From Ligula intestinalis (lineage: Eukaryota > Platyhelminthes > Cestoda > Diphyllobothriidea > Diphyllobothriidae): a DNA stretch of 64,000 nucleotides. The notes under the pieces were generated by a model that did not search any database, was not told where the DNA came from, and worked only from the letters and a program-made list of their open reading frames with translations. Below, one piece after another: positions 10,497 to 20,779 of the stretch (position 1 is the first letter of the stretch; every line of letters starts with the position of its first letter). The DNA lies in NCBI GenBank assembly GCA_036362985.1, contig JAYGXS010000010.1, positions 3,272,563 to 3,336,562 on the forward strand, in the 5' to 3' direction. Position numbers and translations under genes: made by a program.

Positions 10497-10600
10497 AAGA
10501 CGTTGTATAATCTTTAAACCTGCGATTTAGGTTTTTATTGAATAAAAAAGGAAAAATCTTCAAGTTGCTGAATTGTCTTCAAAACGTTGAAACGTCTCAA
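10497..10600 (+). repeat. Inverted repeat partner of 13195-13270
   Basis: Contains ATCTTTAAACCTGCGATTTA and TTGAAACGTCTCAAAATGGG, which recur diverged as the reverse complement near 13195-13270. The pair encloses the RTE copy at 10620-11755, the gap and the 353-bp tandem repeat. Confidence 0.6.
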
Positions 10601-10619
10601 AATGGGCTTCCACCATTGT

Positions 10620-11755
10620 TACCAACAACCAACGGCCGTCTGCTTTGTTGAGTTTGCCGCTGCGTCGGATCCTGTCCATAGTGAATCTCTATGGTGAATA
10701 ATGGCAATGGATGGTGTGCCACTAAAAACGATCGCCATTGCGCGGGTTTTAGTCCACAACAACCTCTCAGAACCCCTCGCTATTCGGTCTGGCGTTCGAC
10801 AAGGCTGTGTCCTGCCGCCCATCCTATTTAACTACGCCACTGACTAGATTCTCGGGAGAGCACTACATCAAGATAACGGCATTGAGTTTGCACCCGGACG
10901 CAGGTTGACTAATCTCCACTATGCCGATGATATAGTTCTACTAGCAACAAGATTTGGCGATCTACAGTATATGGTGTCACGAGTGAACGAGGTCGCTAAA
11001 TCAGTCGGTTTGTCCATAAACGCTGGGAATACCAAAGTGTTTTTATGCTGCATCCCTACCGAAGAGAAGGCATCTCTCGAGATTAGTGGCTGTCAACGTA
11101 AAGAAGTAGAAATTTGAGCGAGGTTGCTGCCGAATAGAAGAGTAAGAATGACATTTTCTCCAGAATTCACGCAGCCCGGTGAGTTATCTCTAGCCTTCGA
11201 AAGTGCCTTTGGACTAGACACGACATTTCTATTATCGCAAACCTCCGCGTGTACCGTGCATCTGTGCGGTCTGTTCCTCTATACGGCTGGGCTATATGCA
11301 TAGAATATGAAGGAAAACTCTAGGTGTTTGGCCACTACTGCTTGAAGATCATCCTTTGAGTGAAGTACACCGACTTTATCTCGAATCAGACAGATCGCAC
11401 TCGCTGTGACAACATCGAAGGGATATTTCAGGCCATCTAAGAAAGACGCCTAAAAAGGTTTGCAAACGTTCTTCGTCGTCAACCTTACGAGCTCAGTTTT
11501 ACTGCCCTCGAGCCGAAACCATAACGTAATTGGAAACGTCGAAGAAGGGGTCACCTCAAAACCTGGCTTGACTCAGTCCGTCAGGACATGGAAGTTGTTT
11601 TCGGACCTTCGGTCTCTGGCGCTGGCGAAGAGAACGGATTGGACTGTTCAGGTCTTTTGCCACGGATGCTCGTGCGCGAAGTACCGTCCGGGGCACCATA
11701 GAGGTCGGCTAAGTCAGTCATGATCGCAGCCGCAACAAGTACAAACGTAAGCGAG
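10620..11755 (+). mobile_element. RTE-like LINE fragment (RT to 3' end)
   Basis: This is the longest RTE-like copy here. In order it encodes SEPLAIRSGVRQGCVLPPIL (RT), LHYADDIVLLATRFGDLQ with the YADD box, VAKSVGLSINAGNTK, VYRASVRSV-like residues, and RRRGHLKTWLDSVRQDME near the end, then the shared nucleotide tail (GATCGCAGCCGCAACAAGTAC). Stops and frameshifts break it; the endonuclease domain is missing. Confidence 0.85.
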
Positions 11756-11794
11756 ATAAACAACCGAGGAAGCCAGCCCTACAGTTTGTCCAAA

Positions 11795-11814
11795 ATATAT
11801 ATATATATATATAT
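11795..11814. repeat. AT dinucleotide repeat
   Basis: Ten AT units, shortly after the end of the RTE fragment. Confidence 0.9.
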
Positions 11815-11941
11815 TCACTAAGAAATGTGCGAACACCGATGGAATAGGCTTCCGAACTAAACAAAGTTCATGTGGTGGTCAGAGGCCCCCAACGGGTGAC
11901 CGCCTGCCAGGCCGATTCCGGCCAAGTCATAATAGCAGTAA

Positions 11942-12341
11942 NNNNNNNNNNNNNNNNNNNNNNNNNNNNNNNNNNNNNNNNNNNNNNNNNNNNNNNNNNN
12001 NNNNNNNNNNNNNNNNNNNNNNNNNNNNNNNNNNNNNNNNNNNNNNNNNNNNNNNNNNNNNNNNNNNNNNNNNNNNNNNNNNNNNNNNNNNNNNNNNNNN
12101 NNNNNNNNNNNNNNNNNNNNNNNNNNNNNNNNNNNNNNNNNNNNNNNNNNNNNNNNNNNNNNNNNNNNNNNNNNNNNNNNNNNNNNNNNNNNNNNNNNNN
12201 NNNNNNNNNNNNNNNNNNNNNNNNNNNNNNNNNNNNNNNNNNNNNNNNNNNNNNNNNNNNNNNNNNNNNNNNNNNNNNNNNNNNNNNNNNNNNNNNNNNN
12301 NNNNNNNNNNNNNNNNNNNNNNNNNNNNNNNNNNNNNNNNN
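11942..12341. other. Assembly gap (400 N)
   Basis: Exactly 400 N. The right edge lies inside a 353-bp tandem repeat, so the gap probably holds more copies. Confidence 0.98.
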
Positions 12342-13075
12342 GTTTTGCCGATGTTTCTGCTACTGCATGATACAGCAACGAGGGGTTCGGCTCTTCAGTA
12401 GGCCCCTAACGTTCTCTATGCGGTTTCTAGTATATGACCTCCAGATAATAATCAAGGAAATAATCGCGGAAATTATTAGGTGCATGACATGGAAGTAGGT
12501 GGATGGGACATGACTTTTAAGGGTCAGACCCTAGAGTTCGATGAACATTTTCGTCGAAGACCATCAACTGCCGCGGAATAACCACGGAAATGTCCATTCT
12601 ACAAACGTGTACCACTACAAGTAGTGTGGATTCTATATGACAACGATGTTATACCATACTTCCGCATAGATACTAGCTAAAAGCCCAGACACGTGTTTCG
12701 CCGATGTTTCTGCTACTGCATGATACAGCAACGAGGGGTTCGGCTCTTCAGTAGGCCCCTAACGTTCTCTATCCGGTTTCTAGTAAATGACCTCCAGATA
12801 ATAATCAATGATATAATCTCTCAAATTATTAGGTGCATGACATGGAAGTAGGTGGATGGGACATGACTTTTAAGGGTCAGACCCTAGAGTTCGATGAACA
12901 TTTTCGTCGAAGACAATCAACTGCCGCGGAATAACCACGGAAATGTCCATTCTACAAACGAGTAGCACCACAAGTGTGTGAATTCTATATGACAATGATG
13001 TTATACCATACTTCCGCATAGATACTAGCTAAAAGCTCAGACACGTGTTTCGCCGATGCTTCTGCTACTGCATCG
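12342..13075 (+). repeat. Tandem repeat, unit about 353 bp (two units plus start of a third)
   Basis: The word GCCGATGTTTCTGCTACTGC recurs at about 12347, 12700 and, with one change, 13052, giving periods of 353 and 352 bp. Units are nearly identical along their length (CGAGGGGTTCGGCTCTTCAG, GGATGGGACATGACTTTTAA). I see no ORF or Pol III boxes. The array abuts the gap, as satellite DNA often does in draft assemblies. Confidence 0.9.
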
Positions 13076-13194
13076 AAAATGGATAGCTCGCTTTCGAACC
13101 GTTTTAATTTCACTTTTTTTTCAAATAAGGCGAGGCGGTAAAGTAAGCGGGATTATTCTTTAACGAGAAGCAATTAGAAATGCAAAATCAATAA

Positions 13195-13270
13195 AAGCGC
13201 TCATTTTGAAACGTTTTTATTTAGAATATGAACCTAAATCGTAGGTTTAAAGATTACACAACGAACAGAC
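13195..13270 (-). repeat. Inverted repeat partner of 10497-10600
   Basis: Reverse-complement match to 10497-10600 (AACCTAAATCGTAGGTTTAA here). Confidence 0.6.
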
Positions 13271-13552
13271 GGCAGATTTACCTCCAATTCATGACCAATT
13301 TACTCTACTAAACGAATAAGCAATGGAGTATTTACCGTCTTTTATTTCTGCGTATACTTGTTCTGGTTAGTAGCTTAAGAGCAGGAAAAGTCCGCAGGCC
13401 ATATTTTCTGGTAGGAAGCGTTTGACCCTCAGCTACTAAAAAAATATCGGTTAACAGTCGTTTGAATTTATTGAATGAAGTTTTGCACCGAACCATGAGA
13501 ATCAGTGTCTATGATTGGCCAAACGCCTCTTAAGGCTAATACAGCCTTCTAA

Positions 13553-14157
13553 ATGCTAAAAAGCGAAATTCTTGAAGGTAAGTAATGTCTAATCAAACGG
13601 AATGTGTTTCAGTTTTCTACGCGAAGGTTGATGATTGTGGAGATGTCAAGGCAGCCGCTATCGATCTTGTCATGAGCGCTGAAAACTATAGATTGGGAAC
13701 CTTAAAGACCATGGCATATTCGACGAGGATTCTTAACAAGCCACGGTGTGTGCATGTACTTGAAAGTGTGTCACCAGAAATTCTTAAAGTAGCGCCTAGA
13801 CAGGTTCTTTTTGAAGGACGTCAAAATTTACTACATATAAGTGACTTTTGGTAAGTGAATTGACCTGCTTTCTCATCCCGATGAAAGATATAATCAGACC
13901 AGGTAATGGAACCCCGAATTAAATAGGAAGCGTTATATTTCTGCATCAGAAATATGTTTAAACAGCGACATTTTTCAAATAATCATCCCCGCTGAATGCC
14001 TGCCACTTGCTAGTAACCCAAACGCAAAACCTGAGGGACGTTACCTTAAAGACTGCAAAATTTCCAAAATGTCAGCAAACGAAATTGGCCCCTGGCACGG
14101 GGTTGCTCAGTCGCATCTCAATTACCATCAACCAGCCTGGCTTCATTGCCTTGCCTA
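13553..14157 (+). CDS. Unrecognised spliced gene (three exons proposed)
   Basis: I do not recognise the product. Exon 1 (13553-13577) starts with ATG and encodes MLKSEILE; a 35-bp intron 13578-13612 (GTAAGT..TTTCAG) follows. Exon 2 (13613-13850) continues in frame: VFYAKVDDCGDVKAAAIDLV, later LKTMAYSTRILNKPRCVHVL, then APRQVLFEGRQNLLHISDF, ending at a strong donor GTAAGTG (13851). Joining to an AG near 13926 gives exon 3, KRYISASEICLNSDIFQIII to a stop at 14157. The first intron's frame, start and size agree with the window's other host introns. The third exon is less sure, because other frames are open over 14000-14200 on both strands. No membrane segment or known domain is visible. Confidence 0.45.
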
Positions 14158-14209
14158 GAACACGAATATCTTTTAAAAAGTTCGGAGGCATAGGAATGGG
14201 TCTGTGAGT

Positions 14210-15010
14210 TTATTCAATTGGAAACCAATTACACGTACCCAAAGGCTTGATTGACGTTTCTTACAACATATGAGACCCAGCCGTCGCCTTGGAGTCCAGC
14301 TTAGCAACCAAGTCTTTGGGGCAGAATTAAAAGGTAAACGGTGAGGTGGGTCCCATCTACTTACTGATTCACCAACCAACACCATGCATATAGTGTACTA
14401 GGAATGACAACTTTATGTTGCAAAGTTCCACATCCCACTATAGCTCAGGCCCATATCTATTTGTACTAACATGAATGGTGCAATGTGTTAACGAACAAAA
14501 AGAATCTCTCCTCAACAGAATTTTCTCTATAAACTCTCCAGTATTAGCAAGTTTTGGCTTTTTTAGTAGTGGCGCTTGCGTTGCGCGTGTTTTTCCTGCC
14601 CAATGTGTATGAGTCTTATTCCCGTAAACAGTTTCCCATGTCTCAGTTAAACAATGTTTAGTGCTAGGCAGGGCTTCAGTTTGCGAAAATTGTATAAACG
14701 GTGTTTAATGGCCCATGAGACGTAATATATACGATCTCCAAAAAATAGGCAAGTGTGAGCAAGCAGTTATAGGCGGCATGCACGCGGTACTTTCTGCGAA
14801 TCCTTTAAGGACTATCGGCCTTAGAGACATCGAAAAAACAGTTTCGCTACTGGTCAGGGACCAGTTTTCCTCTAAGTAGTAATCATTACACTAAAAAGTA
14901 TAACTTTCATTCAAATTCCAGTAACAATTTTTAAAATTAAATTCGATGCACAAGCATCGCAATTGGGAAAGGTGTCAATTAGCTCTATGTGGGTGCACGA
15001 ATGCCATGAG
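14210..15010. other. No supported feature
   Basis: I searched the minus strand here for the missing last ferredoxin exon (an LGCQ-type motif) and did not find it. Nothing else is recognisable. Confidence 0.4.
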
Positions 15011-15017
15011 CACTTAC

Positions 15018-15439
15018 GTGTCTGTAGTTGCCATTGCGATATCAAGCAAATCCATTTCTTCTTCAGAAGGCTTGTTTGGAAGATTATCATACATCTTTTT
15101 CGGCAGAATCAGGTGGCAAGTAGAACATGCCAATGTGCCCTCACACGCTCCTGAAGTGTCATGCATAGAATGAACCTTACCAAAACCATCGATGTCAACA
15201 TCATTATCCAAAACGGCATCAAGAAGAGTATCGCCAACTTTAGCATTGATAGTCTTTTTTTCACCGTGAAAGGGCCACACGAAAGTAAGCTTAACGCTGG
15301 ACGGTCAGAGGAAATGTGGCGCTTACAATTCCGGGGAGGAAGAAGACGACGCATTAATCGAGCATGTAAATAAAGGAAGATTTGGCTGTAGGATTCTTCT
15401 GATGGGCTTATAGAAAAGACACAAACGCCGTAGAGACAT
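15018..15439 (-). CDS. Mitochondrial-type [2Fe-2S] ferredoxin (adrenodoxin family), last exon not found
   Basis: The family carries electrons from ferredoxin reductase to mitochondrial P450s or iron-sulfur cluster assembly. Exon 1 (15327-15439) begins MSLRRLCLFYKPIRRILQ, an arginine-rich, acid-free stretch like a mitochondrial presequence. Exon 2 (15181-15296) gives VKLTFVWPFHGEKKTINAKV then DTLLDAVLDNDVDIDGFG; exon 3 (15018-15150) gives ACEGTLACSTCHLILPKK, with three cluster cysteines (C-x5-C-x2-C), then EEEMDLLDIAMATTDT, and stops at donor GTAAGT (15017-15012). Introns 15297-15326 and 15151-15180 are both 30 bp, GT..AG. Removing the second, which is in frame and stop-free, restores GFG-ACEG; reading through would insert ten residues before the cluster loop. 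About 120 residues are accounted for. The fourth cysteine and C-terminus should lie in a further exon I could not find. ACEGTLACSTCHL is closer to FDX1 than FDX2. Confidence 0.9.
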
Positions 15440-16317
15440 AAGGGAAAATCCTGATACTTGGAAAAGGCAGACTGGGAGCCCAGCGGCTAACAGACAAAAA
15501 CGGTTGATTGGCCGCCACACGTGCCATTGGCACATAATACCATGAGGTCCAAGTTGGCTTCGACTTATAAAATTGCCAAGTTATTCCTATGCATTCTTCC
15601 AAATGAATCGCTTTAGCCAAAACGTCGAAGAAGAGATTAGAGCTAAAGATAATAGGTAGTGGGAAAATTCTAGCTCCTTTGCATTCTTGTTAAAGCTCCA
15701 CATAAACCGATAAATATACACACGTGAATGAAACTAGAGCCGCACAATTACGTCCAACAAAAAACTTGATAAAATTCAATGAAGTCATTAAGGGGATTAC
15801 ATAGCGGAGGGCAGCTTACGCGGTGTGATTAAAGTGAGAATGACAAATCTGATGGAACATTGAAAAAACGAGTAAACAGTAAACTTCACTAATTTCCCTG
15901 CCAGCACCAGCCCTGTATTTTTTGCGCCGGCGCCAAACCAGCAGATCATCACGTGAACGCGATCCTCTTTCTGCTTCTGCACAGTCAATCACGAGGGCTA
16001 AAGAATGCTATTGGCCAAGCAGCTGAGCAAGCTGCTAGTGACTCACTCTCGCATGACGTTTGCGCATTCACGCCCACAGCACTCTCACAGACAGGCGCGC
16101 ACGCAGTGCAGTGGCCTGCCGCGCGTTGGGGCTTCAGACAACCACTGAGTACCTGAACGCAATAAACAACTCCTACTGGTTCTAACCGTCTTCTTTCTAT
16201 ACGAAACTGGGCGCGATGATTGTAGTGCTCTACGCAGACTCACGGCTTAACGCCTACAGATTCTTGGACTGTATTTTAGCTGCAAAAATTCCGATCAGAA
16301 AATTCCGAAGGATATCT
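15440..16317. other. No recognised feature; presumed upstream region of the ferredoxin gene
   Basis: An in-frame alternative ATG for the ferredoxin exists at 15535, but the start at 15439 gives the better targeting peptide. Nothing else is recognisable. Confidence 0.4.
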
Positions 16318-17880
16318 GGCAAGCATACGCAGCTTTCGATAAATTCTCCTCGAGCCATTTAATTAATATGTGGATCTGTTCGCTGAGTTTGACATTTGTC
16401 CAGCTTGCCCATGAAGATATAAGCCAGAAGTGTGCCGAAAATTGAACCCGTAGCGACGCCGAGTATTTTTCTATATGGTTTGTTGTAAAAAGGGAACTGC
16501 AAATTTAATGTGCACTTTAATGATACTTCCGTTAATGCAGCAGTCTGTATTTCTATCTCTATCTGATTGGCCACTAAATAGTCGCAGATATAGTTGGCTG
16601 TCCTTGTGATTGTGACGTTTGTAAACACCGACGAGACGTCTAGGGAGTGCATCATCATGCGGTGTTAGTTAATGTCTTTGACATCGTCAATAAATTGGCA
16701 TGTATCTTGACAGGTTGTGGTGCCAGCTACTTTTGCAAAGTTTAGAGTTTCTCTGCCAACCATTTCGGTATCGCATGATATGGCGAGTTTCGCATATCCA
16801 AAATCGGACGAATTGGCAGGCCGTTTTTGTGAATTTTAGCTAGGCAATACAAGAGGGGATGCGCGTACCTACTGGCCAAAGGTGTTTGAGATCATAATCG
16901 CTTTTAAATCCTGCCATGTTTAGTCTTCTTTAGCAGTCGGTCAGCTGTAACTCTTCTTCATCCGTAAAATATTTTTCGCTGTCTACTTTCTTCAATTTCG
17001 TCGTATCTGATTGTTTTGCCTGCATCTTGTTTCCGTAGTTCGATCTGTTCATCAGAACTACGCCCATTGTTTTGTCTGGTCTAGCAACCAAGATATCTTT
17101 GTTTTCTTGTAGATGTTTCAAATTTTCTCCATGTGCTTTTGTCAGCATTCCACCATTTGTTAGTCTCTGGTTCAGATACTGGCAACTACCATTCTTAATT
17201 GTTGATTTGAAGTGCTGGACACTATCTGCGGAGATCGGCCTGAGGTCGTTAGTTTGAGCATAGAGACGCTCCAACAGGGTTTCTTCGTCTTACTGATTAA
17301 CCTTTCGACCAGGCATGCAGAATTTTGACTCAGTGATAATGCTTCAAATGAAGTGGTACCAAGTGTAAGAGAGGAGTAGTTGTGTATGTACCACTCTGGA
17401 TCTTTGAGAAGTTTTGACTGTGGTTTGATTTTGTGCACCCGTTGAGTGAGTGCGATCTCTTGGTGTCCACACGTTTTCTGTCCGTGGTTTGAGTTTAGCT
17501 GCTGAATACTCGTTTTTTCTCCTAGGTCAGGGTGCCTAGAACAGGAGCGTGTTGGCACATATGATGCTCCAGTTCGTCCATCCAGTTGGTTGTCAGCTTA
17601 TCTTCTAAGGGTTTCTGCGGTGTCCACTGTATGGCTTTATCGTTATGCTAGCATTTATTCATTCGGGTTTCCTTTCCCCGATGAAGCTCGCCAGTATTCT
17701 CGCCTTCGTAAAATTGATGTTGCAGCTTAGGTTTCCATTGAGTGCCCTTAATACCGCTAGCTACTTGGACTGTTTTAAAGTTGCGAAAATTCACATCAGA
17801 GAACTTAGAAGAATATTTGGCGAGCATATGTAGCTTTCGATAAATTCTGCTTGGGCCATTAAATTTATATAGGCAGTGGT
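16318..17880 (-). mobile_element. PLE-B copy, decayed, lacking the endonuclease
   Basis: Reading right to left: a terminal hammerhead-like motif (17819-17858), an N-terminal region (IKGTQWKPKL frame), PLE RT segments such as VARPDKTMGVVLMNR and SLDVSSVFTNV, and the box GVATGSIFGTLLAYIFMGKL, then a second hammerhead-like motif at 16318-16357. Frames are broken repeatedly and no GIY-YIG region is present. The layout (terminal motif, RT, terminal motif) is the same as at 42701-44690, so both may descend from one internally deleted form. Confidence 0.8.
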
Positions 17881-19009
17881 TTAAAAAGTAACATGCTGGC
17901 AATTATGTTCATCGTTGCAGGCAAATTGGTCATGGGAATAAGGGGGGGTGGTGGGGTTGATTATACTCGGCTGGTTACGAGGCGACGAGGGTTTGTTGAA
18001 TCCAGACAGGTGGAAGGGGGGAAGGGGGAGAATGCGCGGAAAGATGCAGACAGTTATGTAACCGTTAAACTCAAGTATATTTAAACTAAACTTAAGTAAA
18101 CTAAAAACTACAGTTAACTAAACTCAAATAAATCTAATAAACTATACCTAAACTGAAGTATTATTTAGCTTAAACTGATAAAGACCACAGGACGCTGAAG
18201 TTTACCTTGAAGGAAAGAAGCATAACTACGCCTATTACAATGAATAAAGTAGGCAGTTAGGTTTATTTTAAATTCATTCACTACGAACGACACCTTTGAC
18301 CGATGTCCGTTTACACAATCTAAATGGATAATTCTATTTTTGCTACCTTGTCAGCGGACTCTGCAATCAGCAGGGGAGTATCTGGCTGCATACTGCGACC
18401 TTCGTCGATGACCCCGGTGACCTTTGTGATGCCTCCCCCCATTGGACCCTCCACCCCAGAGCGAAAGTTTCTTTATCCTAAAAAATCCCAAGGAGTTTTC
18501 ACTGTCTGCTCTCTTTACCTATGTTCCACCTCATTGACTCATGTCAACTGGCCTCGCCAACAAACGGAGATACTATATATTACATACCTTAACGCGCATG
18601 TTCAAATAGGTAACTCAAAGGTAACCTACCTTTTTCTCCCTCAAAAATACTGATAATGATACATAGAGGAAAAAATAATCGGGCCATTCCATTACATTTT
18701 TCAAAATCCACTGGAAAGCATAAAACGTCAGTTCTACAAAAATCACGAACTTCATAACGGTTTTCCGTTGTTCTGTTGTTCTCTGTAGTTCCGGTTCCGT
18801 TACAAGCGGAAACAGCTTTATACAAAGAGTACCTTGCTACATCCATCAAATTCTAAAAAAATTTTTGTGGGCATCTACGTCCGAGGTGTTTTGTTTTCGG
18901 TACCAATTTTTGACTTGATAAAACCAACAGCGCTTTCTGATGGAGTCAGACATTAAAAAAAAAACAATTTTGACAGCTGCAATAGTTCTTCGTTAGTAGG
19001 GCGCTCATC
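17881..19009. other. Mostly unassigned; TAAAC-rich low complexity at 18060-18185
   Basis: 18060-18185 is an AT-rich run of degenerate AAACTAA-like words. On the minus strand 18360-18465 there is an exon-like open stretch (GVEGPMGGGITKVTGVIDEG ending before a GTAGCA donor) that I cannot assign. Nothing else stands out. Confidence 0.35.
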
Positions 19010-19260
19010 GATTAGGTAAGGGGGCTTGCTCGTCCCCTTGTACCTTCGAGCCCAATCTAGAGCCTCCCAAATGCAGTTTGTAAGTGACCTGTATTATGTG
19101 ATGGAGTGGTACCCACAAAAACTAGGGAGACTAGAATGAGCCTTATTGGCTTCTTATTATTGTCATGGGTTCGAATCTCATATGATCCACACCCTGTTCT
19201 GGGTATGAATGGCTGATGATGGCTTATAAGCTACAAGTTGCCATTCCGGTCTGACTTCTC
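19010..19260 (+). repeat. SINE-like repeat (tRNA-related)
   Basis: It shares GGGTATGAATGGCTGATGATGG and a TCTGACTT-type end with the inverted copy at 32850-33030. A B-box-like GGGTTCGAATCTC lies at about 19180. The A-box region is poor. Non-coding. Confidence 0.5.
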
Positions 19261-20108
19261 TTTTTTGGCTTCAGTCCTGTACAGATGTTGTTGAAAGGAA
19301 CGCCAGACACTTAGGTCAGTCAGTTATTTTCGCGGAACAACATTTCTCACGTTTACCACCAAGAAGCCATAACAACCTCCTGTTGCCCACTTCGTTTTGC
19401 AGTGCTCATGAGTCCTTATCGTGACCTAATAAAGCGGGAGGGGAACACGCTAAAAACTGCGCGTTTGTTGGAACACCTGGAAACTTGATGGGAGGGTCCT
19501 GTATACTCGCCGAAATAAACACGTAACTGCCCGAGACCACAATCTGGCATTGCGAGCTCGTAACGCTGAATGCCGCAATGAGACGGCAATCTTATTAACT
19601 TATCGAAAGGTAGACTGGTAGGCTGTGCAAATACAGTCCCTTAAACTTAGACATGACCTTGACTAACAAGTCACTATCAACCTGTGTCCAATGGCTAATG
19701 ATTGTCTTTTAATCTGACTAGTTTATATGACCTACAGATGTTTATCTTTTGGAGTAGATCGATTCATATCCAACCTGTCGACGGTTTAAATAATTACTCA
19801 GTTTACTGGTTCTACTGAGCGAAGACGCAGGATCGGTTGATCGCTTTTCACTTAAACTTATCGATATTCAGGCAAAATGTCTCGATTTTCTCTGTACGCA
19901 AAATACCACATTGATTATTTTGGCTTTAAAGCGTTCCCATATGAAGGCAAAGAAAGCTGACGAGCTACTTGCATATGTATATTTAAAGGTTACTGGCAAG
20001 AAATATCCTTGAGGACCCTATTAATGTAAGGCAAACAATGTTATTCTTACAGTTAATGTGCGGTTGGTCGAGGACATATGATACCATGAGAGAATTTCGA
20101 GTGAATTG

Positions 20109-20690
20109 TCACGGAACAGAATGAAAACAGTCTAGAGCCAGAAATATTGTTATCAATGCTGGCAGTAGGAAATCGTGTTGTAAAAGTCGCCTTTTGTCAA
20201 ATAGAATGACATCGAGTCTTCTTTTAAACTCCGCTATTGAGTCAGCAGAAACCGTCTCCATTGGTAGCAAGTTCCAAGGCCGGACCACGCGTTGACTTAA
20301 GAAATATTTTCGGAGAGCTAATCGAGTGCGTTCGTTTGTGACCTTGTAAGGGTGGCCAAGCAGGTGAGTGGTGGTGGCTAATTGGAAGAAATCCTCCAAT
20401 CTTAGGGAGGAACTGTGGTGTCGGATTATCCGGAATGTCCAGAGCAGGCTGCACTGAACGTTCCTGTAAGACAAAGGAAAAAGGTCAAGTTTGATCAATC
20501 TCTCCTGATATGGCAAGTCCCTGAGACCATCGACCATCTTTGTCACCTTGCGTTGCACTTGCTCAAGAAGGTCCATATCCTTCTTCAACCACGGTGTCCA
20601 CACTGGCATTCCGTATTCTAAATGTGGTCTCACAAAGGCGCCAAATATTTTCCCGCAGAGTTCAGGTGGGGTTGATTTTGAACGTTCATC
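20109..20690 (-). mobile_element. CR1-like LINE 3' fragment
   Basis: The minus strand has a 174-codon open frame starting after GAFVRPHLEYGMPVWTPWLK and running through LEQVQRKVTKMVDGLRDLPY, LFPLSYRN and RYFLSQRVVRPWNLLPMETV. This is the post-RT C-terminus of CR1/Jockey-type ORF2 proteins. The full copy at 48315-51385 has the same segment near 50930-51310, and a second fragment lies at 35215-35660. RT and endonuclease are missing (5' truncation). The frame is intact over this stretch, so the insertion may be fairly young. Confidence 0.85.
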
Positions 20691-20779
20691 TGATCCAGTG
20701 CAGGATACTAGCTACACTAGTTTCTTTGTGTCAGAATATCACTTGATTACGTTCAAATGTGAGGGGCTGTTATAAATAA

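Noticed and set aside
11872..12498. Long ORFs spanning 11857-12498 on both strands
   Set aside because: They exist only because the 400-N gap contains no stops.
14036..14205. Minus-strand exon-like frame PMPPNFLKDIRVLGKAMK... as the missing last ferredoxin exon
   Set aside because: RLG-like residues tempted me, but there is no cysteine at the required place, and the plus strand is open in two frames over the same bases.
18360..18465. Minus-strand open stretch GVEGPMGGGITKVTGVIDEG as a conserved exon
   Set aside because: It looks protein-like and ends near a possible donor, but I know no family, the upstream acceptor is weak, and about 40 codons can be open by chance.
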